A stretch of 64,000 bases of DNA from UBA1794 sp031552405 (GTDB lineage: Bacteria; Bacteroidota; Bacteroidia; Bacteroidales; Bacteroidaceae). The notes below the pieces were generated by a model, which was not told where the DNA came from, made no database searches, and saw only the letters and a program-made list of their open reading frames with translations. The stretch covers positions 1-64,000 of the forward strand of contig JAVBMN010000008.1 in NCBI GenBank assembly GCA_031552405.1, in the 5' to 3' direction. Positions 6,735-15,423 of this stretch are shown here, one piece after another. The translations under genes were made by a program, and so were the position numbers. Each line of letters starts with the position of its first letter. Position 1 is the first letter of the stretch.

Positions 6735-8219
6735 ATGAAAATAGAAAAACTGCATATACAGAATTATCGTTGTTTCAAAGAATATGAAATAGAATTTACC
6801 CAAGGAGTTAATATCCTAATTGGGAAAAATGGGGTAGGAAAAACTACACTAATAAATTCTATAAAGCACGCTTTGAGTTTTGTTTTTGCAAAAAATACAA
6901 TTCCGGACAATGAACAATCGCTTGCAACAAGTGCAGAAGGATTAACAATTGAAAGTCCTTCTATTATGGATGCACATTTTGATGAGACAACGCAAGATTA
7001 TTGTTATCCAATCATTATAAAGTGCTTTGCTAGCTTGAAGGATAAAAAGATCCCTGAGTGGGAAATTTATAAAGAAAGTGCTGGAGGTCGAATTTTCTCA
7101 ACGAAATATCGAGACGCTTATCTCGTCTTTAAAAACTCAAACTACTTGCCTATTTTTTCTATCTACTCAGACTCATATCCACATTTAAAATCTTCTTTAT
7201 CCAAATATGCTGAAAAGATATTGAGTAGTGGGCATACAATTCCAAAGAATTTTGGGTATTACCAATGGGGGGCTGAATCTTCCTGTACCGAGGTATGGGA
7301 ACAACGTTTTATAAATCTTTGGCAGGAAATAGCAAACAAAAGGACATCACTATACAATTATATTGAATATAAAGAAAACCGAGAAAAAGTAAATAACTTA
7401 TTGAAAGAATTTGGGAGCTTTGATACAGACAAAGAGAAGGATGATTTTATTAAAGAGTACCCTCAATTAGCAGTCGAAGCCAAGCTGCAATGGGAATTGA
7501 TAAATTTGGAACGAGAAAGAGAGATTATAACAAATTTTCTAATAGCGTTTTCACAGTCAACTTCTGATCAATTGCCCCAAAATCCTTTTAGAATAAAGGG
7601 TCTTGAAGTTTCAGCTAGACTAAAACAGAATTATTTAAATGTTAGATTTGAAGATGGGGAATCAATTTTATTTCAAAATCTGCCTGCTGGCTATAAAAGG
7701 TTATTCTCTATAGTCCTAGACATTGCTTATAGGGCATATATATTACAGCTACGAGGATCTAGTATGTTTCCTAATTTCATAAAAAAACCAGAAAATGTTA
7801 CTGGTATTGTCGTTATTGATGAAGTTGATCTACATTTACATCCATCTCTCGAACAAGAGGTTGTCCAAAGGTTTCAGAGAACTTTTCCTAATATACAATT
7901 TATAATGTCAACACATTCTAATTTGGTGATTGCCAATCTGGAAGAGAAGGGTGGAGAAAACTCAATAATAAAATTAGATAATTTCGAAAAGAAATATTCT
8001 AATAAATTAGTTCCTAATATTTTTGGCATAGGGTATGAAGCCAGTCTATCAGATTTCATGGGAACTCCCCCTCGTAATAGTAATATTAAATATCTTGCAG
8101 AAGCTTATATTAGACTTGAAACAAGAGAAGAATTCGAACAGGCTCAAAGGATAAAATTGGAACTAACAAAGTTGGTGAAAGAGGATAATGTCGATCGCAT
8201 CATTGATTCTTTTAGATAA
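6735..8219 (+). CDS. ptuA: Septu-like AAA ATPase (PtuA-type)
   Basis: A 494-residue ABC/SMC-like AAA ATPase. The N terminus KIEKLHIQNYRCF is the beta strand typical of RecF/OLD-like ATPases. Walker A is GKNGVGKTT (residues 30-38), Walker B VVIDEVDLHLHP (around residue 357), and the H-loop STHSN (around 390). The middle part is helical and probably forms a short coiled coil. The next gene encodes an HNH nuclease 11 bases downstream; this ATPase plus HNH pairing is the composition of Septu (PtuA/PtuB) anti-phage systems. There is no reverse transcriptase nearby, so it is not the retron version. The start at 6735 is preferred because a -7 box sits just ahead of it. Other ATPase-HNH systems remain possible. 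Confidence 0.75.
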   Translation: MKIEKLHIQNYRCFKEYEIEFTQGVNILIGKNGVGKTTLINSIKHALSFVFAKNTIPDNEQSLATSAEGLTIESPSIMDAHFDETTQDYCYPIIIKCFASLKDKKIPEWEIYKESAGGRIFSTKYRDAYLVFKNSNYLPIFSIYSDSYPHLKSSLSKYAEKILSSGHTIPKNFGYYQWGAESSCTEVWEQRFINLWQEIANKRTSLYNYIEYKENREKVNNLLKEFGSFDTDKEKDDFIKEYPQLAVEAKLQWELINLEREREIITNFLIAFSQSTSDQLPQNPFRIKGLEVSARLKQNYLNVRFEDGESILFQNLPAGYKRLFSIVLDIAYRAYILQLRGSSMFPNFIKKPENVTGIVVIDEVDLHLHPSLEQEVVQRFQRTFPNIQFIMSTHSNLVIANLEEKGGENSIIKLDNFEKKYSNKLVPNIFGIGYEASLSDFMGTPPRNSNIKYLAEAYIRLETREEFEQAQRIKLELTKLVKEDNVDRIIDSFR

Positions 8220-8230
8220 AATGAATTTCA

Positions 8231-9034
8231 ATGCAATATATTGATAAAACAAAACACATAATTAAAGAAGAGGCTCATAGCTTCTTAAAAGCATATATTG
8301 ATAGTAAATGGAAAGACACCAAATATATAGGCCTGAGCTATAACAGTCTTAGGAGAAACAGTTTAAAGAAAGGAAAATTCCGAAAACTATTATTGAAAGA
8401 GCAAAATTATTACTGTTGTTATTGTATGAGACATATTTTGGAAACAGAAGCAACTCTAGAACATATTATACCTAATAGTGCAACTACCAATGATGCTTTT
8501 TCTGCTTATGTTTCATATGGGCAAATACAACCCAATGTTTTTTTATGGGATGAAACGAGTATGTCTTCTATTAAGATTATCCCTCCACCATTTCCACACA
8601 TATTAGCATATGAGAACCTTGTTGTGTCATGTGATGGTTTTATTCCAACCAAAGGATTGTCTAATTGCTGTAATAATAAAAGGGGCAATAATGAGATTAT
8701 TCCTTTTTTCTATACAAAGGACAAATTTACGTACGCACTAAATGGAATGATCATATGTAATGCAAAATATAACAATACAATATCGTTTTTAGCTTTAGAA
8801 AATGAGACTCTCCAATTATTTCGTCGTTGCTGGCTAAATTTGCCTGTAAAATATGATGCATTAGATGTTATTACTGCCAGTTCTGACGTAGGACTTAGAC
8901 AAAGGATTATTGATGATATGGATTTTGAAAGGGTAAATATTTCCGATAGAACGACGATGAGTAATAGCCTTTATTGGGATTCTTTCATGGACTATTTTTG
9001 GTTCTACTTATATAAAGTAGAAAAGGGTATATAG
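8231..9034 (+). CDS. ptuB: Septu-like HNH endonuclease (PtuB-type)
   Basis: A 267-residue protein with an HNH nuclease core: a CCYC zinc knuckle at residues 62-65, LEHIIP (76-81) carrying the catalytic His region, and the second half ENLVVSCDG...CCNNKRGN, which has the Cys/Asn/Lys positions of the PtuB family. It follows the ATPase gene by 11 bases and is presumably co-transcribed. In Septu systems the PtuA-PtuB complex is thought to act as a nuclease that stops phage, with PtuA controlling PtuB. Both genes lie in a mobile element, as defence genes usually do. The pair is followed by a strong hairpin terminator. Confidence 0.75.
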   Translation: MQYIDKTKHIIKEEAHSFLKAYIDSKWKDTKYIGLSYNSLRRNSLKKGKFRKLLLKEQNYYCCYCMRHILETEATLEHIIPNSATTNDAFSAYVSYGQIQPNVFLWDETSMSSIKIIPPPFPHILAYENLVVSCDGFIPTKGLSNCCNNKRGNNEIIPFFYTKDKFTYALNGMIICNAKYNNTISFLALENETLQLFRRCWLNLPVKYDALDVITASSDVGLRQRIIDDMDFERVNISDRTTMSNSLYWDSFMDYFWFYLYKVEKGI

Positions 9035-9073
9035 TTATTTGTAAGTGAAGCATTATGTTTTATAGATAATAAA

Positions 9074-9111
9074 AAAAGCCTCATACCTGTTTAAATGGGT
9101 ATGGGGCTTTT
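9074..9111. terminator. Bidirectional terminator
   Basis: AAAAGCCTCATACC and GGGTATGGGGCTTTT form a long stem with A- and T-rich ends between the convergent Septu operon and the leftward HTH gene. Confidence 0.8.
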
Positions 9112-9138
9112 ACTGTTTAGGGGCTGGATTGATTCACT

Positions 9139-9936
9139 CTATAATATAATCAGTACCTTTTCTTTCTTTTTCGGCTTCTTTCTTCCGACTAAGCCAGAAC
9201 TAATACTGCGCATAAATGCATTCATATTCTTTACATCTCTAAAGTCATTGTCTTTGTATTTCTTATAAATGGCAGCCGACCTGGGTAATGGGCTATTTGT
9301 TTCTTCACGGTTTTTAAGTATGCGCTCATAAACCTCTATATCCTCCTTCGTCTTTTCGGAAATAGGTATATCCAGAATCAAGCCTTTTACTTTTAATAGC
9401 ATACCATTTTCTGTTTCTTCAAGCAGATTCAATTCGATCAACTGGCTGGTATAATTGGAAATTGTAGAGTGCCCCATTTTGATCACTTTCTCTAATTTCC
9501 TCTTACTAAGCTTAATGAGGCAGCTATATGGCTCTGTTGCACTGAATAGCTTGAGAATGAAACCTAGTAATTTCCTATCTAGGTGCTTATACTCATCATG
9601 AAATTTCCGACCTATTCTTCTATACTTAAAGCGGACAGGAGGATTAAATCTGTACCTGATTCTGGACTTCTTATTTTGAGTGAAAGGTTCTAAAGTCACC
9701 TCTCCTGTTTCTCTCAACTTATCGTTGAAAGATTTGCTCTTTTTGCCATTGCTATAATTGCTAGAAGACTCTCCCACCATCATTGCCAGCTGGTCAATAG
9801 TAGTGTCCGTTGTCAACTCCCTTTTATCAGCAGTTAATGAAAGGATGAAAACCCTGTAAACGTCCGAACAACCCAAGGATTGTACTAGGTAGTTGTTCAG
9901 TATCGTATATTTTTTGAAAGGTAATTTTTCGTACAT
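9139..9936 (-). CDS. Helix-turn-helix protein of a mobile element
   Basis: A 265-residue, basic protein. Two segments resemble winged helix-turn-helix folds: residues about 24-55 (DVYRVFILSL...IDQLAMMVGES) and about 120-175 (LSKRKLEKVIKMGHSTISNYTSQLIEL). This arrangement is reminiscent of plasmid or phage replication initiators, but I cannot confirm such a function. The C-terminal tail is Lys-rich. It follows the truncated helicase-like gene, with overlap, in a leftward series of genes. A regulator or a replication initiator of the element are the two likely readings. Confidence 0.5.
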   Translation of the reverse strand: MYEKLPFKKYTILNNYLVQSLGCSDVYRVFILSLTADKRELTTDTTIDQLAMMVGESSSNYSNGKKSKSFNDKLRETGEVTLEPFTQNKKSRIRYRFNPPVRFKYRRIGRKFHDEYKHLDRKLLGFILKLFSATEPYSCLIKLSKRKLEKVIKMGHSTISNYTSQLIELNLLEETENGMLLKVKGLILDIPISEKTKEDIEVYERILKNREETNSPLPRSAAIYKKYKDNDFRDVKNMNAFMRSISSGLVGRKKPKKKEKVLIIL

Positions 9937-10379
9937 AATGATCGATTAAGTATTAGAAGCCCCAAGGGGTTCGAATGGTCTATTGGAATGAAGTTGTTAT
10001 GGAATGTAGTGACGAGGTGATTAAGCGCACTTTCTAGGGGGTGATTAAGCACACCCAGATTATGCCTCAAAATGAAACCCCATATATGCCTCTGCCCGTT
10101 TTTCCGGCACAACCAGATTCTCGTATATGGATTTTCGCAGTTGAGAATTACTTGCTCTCTCATCTTCCAATGAATAGCATTCCCCTCTTTATCACGAGTA
10201 GGATAACACTTGTTTGTTATCAATTCTGTAGTAGGCACAGCTATTACATAGTTCTCATTATTTTCAAGCACTATGGTAGTACCACCACAACCAGTCTTCA
10301 CTTTTAAGAATATACAATTCTCTGGAAAGTCTTCCATTACAAGAAAACCATCCCTTTCTGAAATTTCAAAAGGTATCAT
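9897..10379 (-). pseudogene. Truncated helicase-like gene fragment
   Basis: A 160-residue frame whose first 60 residues resemble the start of the helicase-like protein encoded at 10708-12468: VKTGCGGTTIV followed by ENYVIAVPTTELITNKC matches KITGIGATHLE and SSIILVPNVPVIESKC there. After about residue 85 the resemblance stops and the rest looks unstructured. It also overlaps the following gene by 40 bases. I read it as the N-terminal remnant of a second copy of that family, possibly after deletion or frameshift. Whether it is translated is unknown. Confidence 0.45.
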
Positions 10380-10707
10380 ACGCTTTTGTTTGGATGTTTT
10401 TAAGAGTGAGCTGCAACCCCTGTTTTTGGAACTGAGGTATTTGTAAAGTTCCTACACATAGGTTTTTCACTGTTTTATATAGGGCTGAAGTGGCAAGCCG
10501 AAAAAAAACACTTGAAGTGCCTTTTTCCTCATGTTGGCTTTTTGGGCTTGATGTTTCAATCCTCAGCAGAGAGAAGTTTAGATATACCATACTTATTTCT
10601 TTCTTAATATTAGATTGCTCTCAGGTAGGACAAAACACCTGAAAGGTTTGTTTTATATACCCTGATCTCATTTTGTCCATATTCATACCTACTATCGGAA
10701 TACTTCA
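10380..10707. other. Non-coding gap between helicase-like genes
   Basis: No convincing gene. It holds the short inverted word TCAGGT/ACCTGA (10621-10640 region). A 74-codon open frame at 10366-10590 has no recognisable features. Confidence 0.4.
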
Positions 10708-12468
10708 TTAAACCAGTGGGCTTATTAAGTAATACCCTCTCTCACCACGTTTCTTGCAAGGTTCAACCCGAAAGAAATCCTTTATCATCTTACCACTGAT
10801 TTTTCCGCTTGGATGAATCTCCAACAGGCCATATATCCTGCTCAGTTCTTCTTCAATCTCTTTATTGGTGTATTTGAATCCGACCTTGAAACTATTATGA
10901 ATTAGACGGATTGTTTTACTTCCCATCTTCTTATTAAGGATCATGGCCTCTCTCATCCCTCTTTCTGAATAGTTAGCTTCTTTAATCCCTTCTTTACCCA
11001 GTGTTTCATACGCTTCCATCAAGAGCTTATCAACGCTCCTTATATAATATATGGTGTCCACTGCTTCCTCAGAATAGGGTTCTTGGAACTTCTCCAACAT
11101 CTCTACCATTTTGATTCTCTTTTCTCTGATTGTAAGAGATGAACTGATTATCTGTAGCTGTTCAAAATCTGTCACAGAGTATTTACAGGCAGTAAAGAAA
11201 GGAATGAACATATCTGAGTTGAGATATTGATCTTCCAACGTTTCAGAGTTCTGGTAGCAGTTCTGTATCAGAACATCGTCAATGTAATTGTCTATGGCAA
11301 AGTAGTTCTTCTTTCCATTGTACAGGAACTTATTAAAGGGTAGTATTCTTAATGCCTCACCGAAAGCTCTTCTTTCTCCCTCAGTAGATGCATTGTTGTA
11401 GAATGTCTTTATGGTATTACATACCCTCTCATGGCCATAGAGTTCAAGTTCCAGCTCTCCCTTATCTCGTGGAACAATTCCCCAGTCAGTATTATATATA
11501 TGCGTAAGGGATTTCAAACCATTTCTGAAACGGCCTGCTATCTGAACACAGTCTGTATGCACATCCAGCATTGTGTACTGAGTATATGCATCCGTAAGCA
11601 TTATTACATTGGGCTTATAATCCAGTTCCAGATCAAAGGCATTAAAGAACCTGCCTGTAAAGAAGCTGAATGGTTGCATCTTATCTGCTTCAAACTTCTT
11701 GTGTGCATTCTCAAACTTTAATTCATTCTTTAATTTTAATCGGCTTTTCGGAGAGCAGAAGATAACCGATTCCTGCACAATGCCTAATTGGGCTATTAAA
11801 GAGTGGGCAATCTCTACTGAATTTACAAACAAACAGATAGGCATACCTCTTTCTGAGATCATCTTCTTTACTGACTGAAAGATATTGTTTGTATGTAGAG
11901 TTCTTATCTGCTGCTTGCAGTCATAGTTAGCTTCTACTGATACAGTCTTAAATCCCTGCTCCAAGAAACGGAGATCAGAAAATTCCAGTGGTGTAGCTGA
12001 AATAAGGGCTTTCCTTTTAAATTGGAAGAAGTCATCCATTGGAAGAACTATATCCTCCCTGTACCCTACATCTTTAATAAGCTTATGGCATTCGTCTATC
12101 GAGAAGAAGAACTCTTCATATAGGTTTATACCAACCGCTTTACAGGCCTTCTTAATCTTCGAGAAGCTTTCAGGAGTAGTCATCAGCTTAAACCGGTCTT
12201 TCCTCTTTAGATCTTTTCTTGACTTTAGATACTCTATAACCTGATTTACCGTAACACCTTCATGCACTCCAAACAAATCTTTGTGTTTTGCACACTTACT
12301 TTCTATTACAGGCACATTGGGTACAAGTATGATGGAACTGTGCTTCGGAGTTGTGATTTCCAAATGCGTGGCACCGATACCCGTGATTTTCTTGGATAAG
12401 ATGGTATTGCTCTTTATTTCGGGAAGAACATCAGACAGGAACTGCCCTTTATTGATATGGTATTTCAT
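10708..12468 (-). CDS. SF2 helicase-like protein with degenerate Walker A
   Basis: A 586-residue protein with several superfamily-2 helicase signatures: DECH box in FFFSIDECHK (residues about 125-128), motif III SATP (about 157-160), and motif VI QIAGRFR (about 308-314). The motif I position is TGIGATHLE (about 29-37), which lacks the usual Gly-Lys-Thr, so classical ATP binding may be altered. Such proteins recur in Bacteroidales mobile elements and may serve element replication. It overlaps the start of its upstream gene (12465-12899) by 4 bases, an ATGA junction typical of coupled translation. A shorter relative lies downstream (9897-10379). Confidence 0.65.
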   Translation of the reverse strand: MKYHINKGQFLSDVLPEIKSNTILSKKITGIGATHLEITTPKHSSIILVPNVPVIESKCAKHKDLFGVHEGVTVNQVIEYLKSRKDLKRKDRFKLMTTPESFSKIKKACKAVGINLYEEFFFSIDECHKLIKDVGYREDIVLPMDDFFQFKRKALISATPLEFSDLRFLEQGFKTVSVEANYDCKQQIRTLHTNNIFQSVKKMISERGMPICLFVNSVEIAHSLIAQLGIVQESVIFCSPKSRLKLKNELKFENAHKKFEADKMQPFSFFTGRFFNAFDLELDYKPNVIMLTDAYTQYTMLDVHTDCVQIAGRFRNGLKSLTHIYNTDWGIVPRDKGELELELYGHERVCNTIKTFYNNASTEGERRAFGEALRILPFNKFLYNGKKNYFAIDNYIDDVLIQNCYQNSETLEDQYLNSDMFIPFFTACKYSVTDFEQLQIISSSLTIREKRIKMVEMLEKFQEPYSEEAVDTIYYIRSVDKLLMEAYETLGKEGIKEANYSERGMREAMILNKKMGSKTIRLIHNSFKVGFKYTNKEIEEELSRIYGLLEIHPSGKISGKMIKDFFRVEPCKKRGERGYYLISPLV

Positions 12469-12899
12469 AAGCCGTTTTCATATAAGTAGTCCATAAATTC
12501 ATCACTCCTTCTTACACGGAAGAATAACTTCCCATGATTAAACAGCCCAATGAGTCTTATCTGAGCCTGAGTTTCTCTTAGGAAAGAAATGCGGGTAACA
12601 TTGCATTTCTGCTCAATCAGGCTTTTTAGGGTATGAAGCGGGAAGTCATTATCATGTATGTCACTGTTTGAAGGGAAAACTCCGAAGTCCTCATAATCGC
12701 CAGTTTGCAGGTAGTTCAATATCCATTGCCAGCTTTTAGTGTTTAACTGATACCTTAGGCGTGTTGCTCCGGGGCAGGAAATCCAGACACAGGGTTCATC
12801 ATCCAGATGCATATCCAATGTTCTGCCTTGCATCATTAGTTCTTTGACTCTGGTATGTGCCAGTTCATTATCGTATGGGGAAGCTAATGTAAACTTCAT
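12465..12899 (-). CDS. Hypothetical protein of the mobile element
   Basis: A 144-residue soluble protein with no recognised domain. It has an aromatic-rich middle (CVWISCPGATRLRYQLNTKSWQWIL) and a basic C terminus. It ends 4 bases inside the start of the helicase-like gene, so the two are translationally coupled and probably work together. No catalytic motif is visible. Confidence 0.6.
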   Translation of the reverse strand: MKFTLASPYDNELAHTRVKELMMQGRTLDMHLDDEPCVWISCPGATRLRYQLNTKSWQWILNYLQTGDYEDFGVFPSNSDIHDNDFPLHTLKSLIEQKCNVTRISFLRETQAQIRLIGLFNHGKLFFRVRRSDEFMDYLYENGL

Positions 12900-12916
12900 T
12901 TTAGTTGTAGTTTAAA

Positions 12917-12946
12917 TTGGAGGGGAACACTATCATCCCCCTCCAA
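12917..12946 (-). terminator. Hairpin between element genes
   Basis: TTGGAGGGG (12917-12925) pairs with CCCCTCCAA (12938-12946). It lies between the stop at 12957 of the upstream gene and the start at 12899 of the next, so it may attenuate read-through. Confidence 0.4.
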
Positions 12947-12956
12947 ATGTTAGTTG

Positions 12957-13646
12957 TTAAATAATGCTCGGCTCTGTTTTAGGTTTACAGGCATCAGCTA
13001 CCAGTTTCTCAGTAACTTCATCACGTTTGATGAAGAAGTAAATTTCTCTCCCGTAAGAAATAGGAAATCTAATGTGGAAAAATCGTTCACCTTTTTTATT
13101 GATGAAATCTTTTTTTATATTAGCTCTGTAGCCATTCTCCAACAGGGCTTTAAACATACCCATTTTGCACTCTCCTTCATCCTCATCTTCTTCTTCGATG
13201 AAGTCTTCCTTTTTATACGCTACTAGGGAAGCAATGTTCCCACGTAAAGTATCCATAATGCACTTTAATAATCCCGTGTTCACCTGTACTGAGATTTCTT
13301 CGGACATTCTTTCATTATAGATCAGTTTTAATTTTGCCATAGGCATTCTGTTCAATGTAAAGAATGTTGTACTAATGTTCATTGGATTACAGGAAACTCC
13401 TTCTTGAAGGCGTTTTACTGAGGAATCATTCTCGTCACTCTGGTTTCTTACTGCCTCAGTAGTGGGGCTTTTAGTTGTTTTAGCTGGCATATCCGCTTCA
13501 CCACCTAAAGAACCTGCAAGTTCACTCGTTTCATTGTTAATTACTTGTTCAGTCTCCTGAACGTTACCACTCTCATTCAAAAGCTCTGCACTTTCAACCA
13601 TGATTTCATTGCCCATCACGCAATCATTGCTCATTGTATTCTCCAT
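12957..13646 (-). CDS. Hypothetical protein with low-complexity N terminus
   Basis: A 229-residue protein. The first 85 residues are acidic, Ser/Thr/Asn-rich and probably disordered (for example NESGNVQETEQVINNETSE). The remainder is a mixed alpha/beta domain with FFTLNRMPMAKLKLIYNER, a short run of acidic residues (EEEDEDEGE) and a basic end. No family is recognised. The start at 13646 has several Met alternatives within 16 residues. It sits upstream of the 144-residue gene and the helicase-like gene. Confidence 0.6.
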   Translation of the reverse strand: MENTMSNDCVMGNEIMVESAELLNESGNVQETEQVINNETSELAGSLGGEADMPAKTTKSPTTEAVRNQSDENDSSVKRLQEGVSCNPMNISTTFFTLNRMPMAKLKLIYNERMSEEISVQVNTGLLKCIMDTLRGNIASLVAYKKEDFIEEEDEDEGECKMGMFKALLENGYRANIKKDFINKKGERFFHIRFPISYGREIYFFIKRDEVTEKLVADACKPKTEPSII

Positions 13647-13747
13647 TTCTTTATATATTTAGGAGTTTATTACTAATATCAGGGCAGCACTCTTCGCCAC
13701 CCGATTATGGGTGCAAAAGTATATATTGGTAATGGGAGTAAACGCAG

Positions 13748-13788
13748 TAAGGGAGAGCACTGTGTCTATTCACAATTGCTCTCCCTTA
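13748..13788 (-). terminator. Terminator downstream of the 284-residue gene
   Basis: TAAGGGAGAGCA (13748-13759) pairs perfectly with TGCTCTCCCTTA (13777-13788), 37 bases past the stop at 13825 of the upstream gene. Confidence 0.65.
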
Positions 13789-13824
13789 ATAGAGTTATAT
13801 TTGCTTTTTTTGCTATGCGGCTTG

Positions 13825-14679
13825 TCAGAGATAGATACTGTTTGTCGTCTTAGATGTCTCTCCTTTATACTTGCTCAGAAGCCCTTTTAACGTATCTGCA
13901 CCTTCTTCGGTATTATATACTTTATTAGGGGTAAGGCCTGTAAAATACACTAAACGAGAAATAAGTAGGAGCTTGCTTAATGACTGTTCACCTCTTTTCT
14001 TTCTAAAATTAAATTGCGGATTTACACTAAAAAAATACTGAAACATATTTCCAAGCAAACAGATCTTTATTGATGCATTCTTATTGATTTTATTTTCAAA
14101 ATCAATTGCAGAGCAGCATTTTATTGAGTCTGAATATTTATTGCTATTTCTATCTGTGTTTTCTACATCTTCCTTGCATATTTTTGCAAGATATGAAATT
14201 GCACGAGGATTGTTTATCTGCAAGACTTTTTTCTTATGTACTCGAATTTCTATTTCCATCCCTTTTGTTCCAAAAGTATTTACTGTTTCTGCAATATCTG
14301 TCAATTCATCATATATACTCCTGTATGCTCCTAGCCCAGAAGTGCATGCACCATACACATAATCGTAGACGAACAAAAGTAAGTACCAGAATTTTTGTAT
14401 ATCCACTTCCTGTTCTTTCAAAAAAAGTTGTATGCCTTTGTTTGATATATACCTTTGATACTCAAATTTGGAATGTAAGCTATTAGAATTATACCTGCGT
14501 ATGAATGTATAAGGGGCTTGCGAAGGAAACAAATAAGAGTCCTCATCATCTTGATCAGCATCAGGATTATCGAAATTGACATCTGGATTGAACTTATCCG
14601 CAACCTCTATTACATATTCTAATAATCTCAGTTCTTCTGGTGTAAGGATGTCGTCATTAAACTTATCTATCGGCTTCAT
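13825..14679 (-). CDS. Hypothetical protein of the mobile element
   Basis: A 284-residue, mainly helical protein with an acidic patch near residues 38-47 (FDNPDADQDDED). No domain is recognised and there is no signal peptide; one region (KFWYLLLFVYDYVYG) is hydrophobic but too short and charged at its edges to be a clear membrane helix. It stands as its own unit, with a terminator on each side. Confidence 0.6.
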   Translation of the reverse strand: MKPIDKFNDDILTPEELRLLEYVIEVADKFNPDVNFDNPDADQDDEDSYLFPSQAPYTFIRRYNSNSLHSKFEYQRYISNKGIQLFLKEQEVDIQKFWYLLLFVYDYVYGACTSGLGAYRSIYDELTDIAETVNTFGTKGMEIEIRVHKKKVLQINNPRAISYLAKICKEDVENTDRNSNKYSDSIKCCSAIDFENKINKNASIKICLLGNMFQYFFSVNPQFNFRKKRGEQSLSKLLLISRLVYFTGLTPNKVYNTEEGADTLKGLLSKYKGETSKTTNSIYL

Positions 14680-14715
14680 GTTGGAGATTGTTTTAGATTA
14701 CTAAGCAAAAATAGG

Positions 14716-14753
14716 AATACCACCCAGCCTACACAAATAAATAGAGTGGTATT
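14716..14753 (-). terminator. Terminator of the OGFr-domain gene
   Basis: AATACCAC (14716-14723) pairs with GTGGTATT (14746-14753), just past the stop at 14760. Confidence 0.5.
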
Positions 14754-14759
14754 TCTGGT

Positions 14760-15359
14760 TTAATGATTTTTTTGTGTCTCCTTCCAATACTGTAAAGTTA
14801 TCTCATTGACTTTATAAGGTCGTTTCTTTACTTCTTTCATCAAAGCTTTGTAAAGTTGAGATGAACAGGAAGTATTTCCTACTTGATTCAATGAACTCAA
14901 CACACGAGTTATTCTTAATAAATTATGAGCAGGTAGCTCATCAAAGATATAAGGATTGGGATTACAGATAATATTATCTCTATTACACTGGAAACCTATA
15001 TAGCTCAAATAAAGTTGGCAAGATTTGCAGAAGTTCTGTTTGGCCAACTTGTCATTTTGAAATTCCTCCTTGAACGTTTCATCTATTACAGGTGCATACA
15101 CATTAAATGCGCTTTTCTCTATAGTAGGGAATATCCACTGAATAAAATCATGGTAAAACTCCAAATCAACAGAAGTATATTGCAATATATCATACAACAT
15201 TCTACCCTCAACATCTGCTTGCTCATTTCGAAAGAAGCGGATAAGGTTTATTGAATTGAATGCGTTATTTATGGCATTTGCATTCTTTTTAAGGAACAAT
15301 GCTTTGAGTATATCTTTCATTACTGCAAAAATATTCTTTTTGTTCCATATTTGCAGCAT
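14760..15359 (-). CDS. OGFr-domain-like protein
   Basis: A 199-residue protein with the hallmark of the opioid growth factor receptor N-terminal domain: YHDFIQWIFPTIEKSAFN, matching the family's HxYIQWLFP signature, followed by NVYAPVID. This domain is best known from animals but also occurs in bacteria, where its role is unknown. A Cys-rich stretch (FCKSCQLYLSYIGFQC) follows. The gene lies right after the integrase stop (15424) in the same direction and has its own terminator, so it is likely cargo of the element. An alternative start exists at M14. Confidence 0.55.
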   Translation of the reverse strand: MLQIWNKKNIFAVMKDILKALFLKKNANAINNAFNSINLIRFFRNEQADVEGRMLYDILQYTSVDLEFYHDFIQWIFPTIEKSAFNVYAPVIDETFKEEFQNDKLAKQNFCKSCQLYLSYIGFQCNRDNIICNPNPYIFDELPAHNLLRITRVLSSLNQVGNTSCSSQLYKALMKEVKKRPYKVNEITLQYWKETQKNH

Positions 15360-15362
15360 AAA

Positions 15363-15398
15363 GGAAACGGTAAATGAATTTCTTCAAATACCGTTCCT
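15363..15398 (-). terminator. Terminator of the integrase gene
   Basis: GGAAACGGTA (15363-15372) pairs with TACCGTTCC (15390-15398), 26 bases past the integrase stop. Confidence 0.5.
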
Positions 15399-15423
15399 AT
15401 TTCACATCATTACCAGCTAAAGG

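Noticed and set aside
6735..9034. Retron-type Septu variant
   Set aside because: No reverse transcriptase or msr/msd-like region was found next to the ATPase/HNH pair.
10366..10590. Minus-strand 74-codon frame
   Set aside because: Overlaps the start of the truncated helicase fragment and has no recognisable features.
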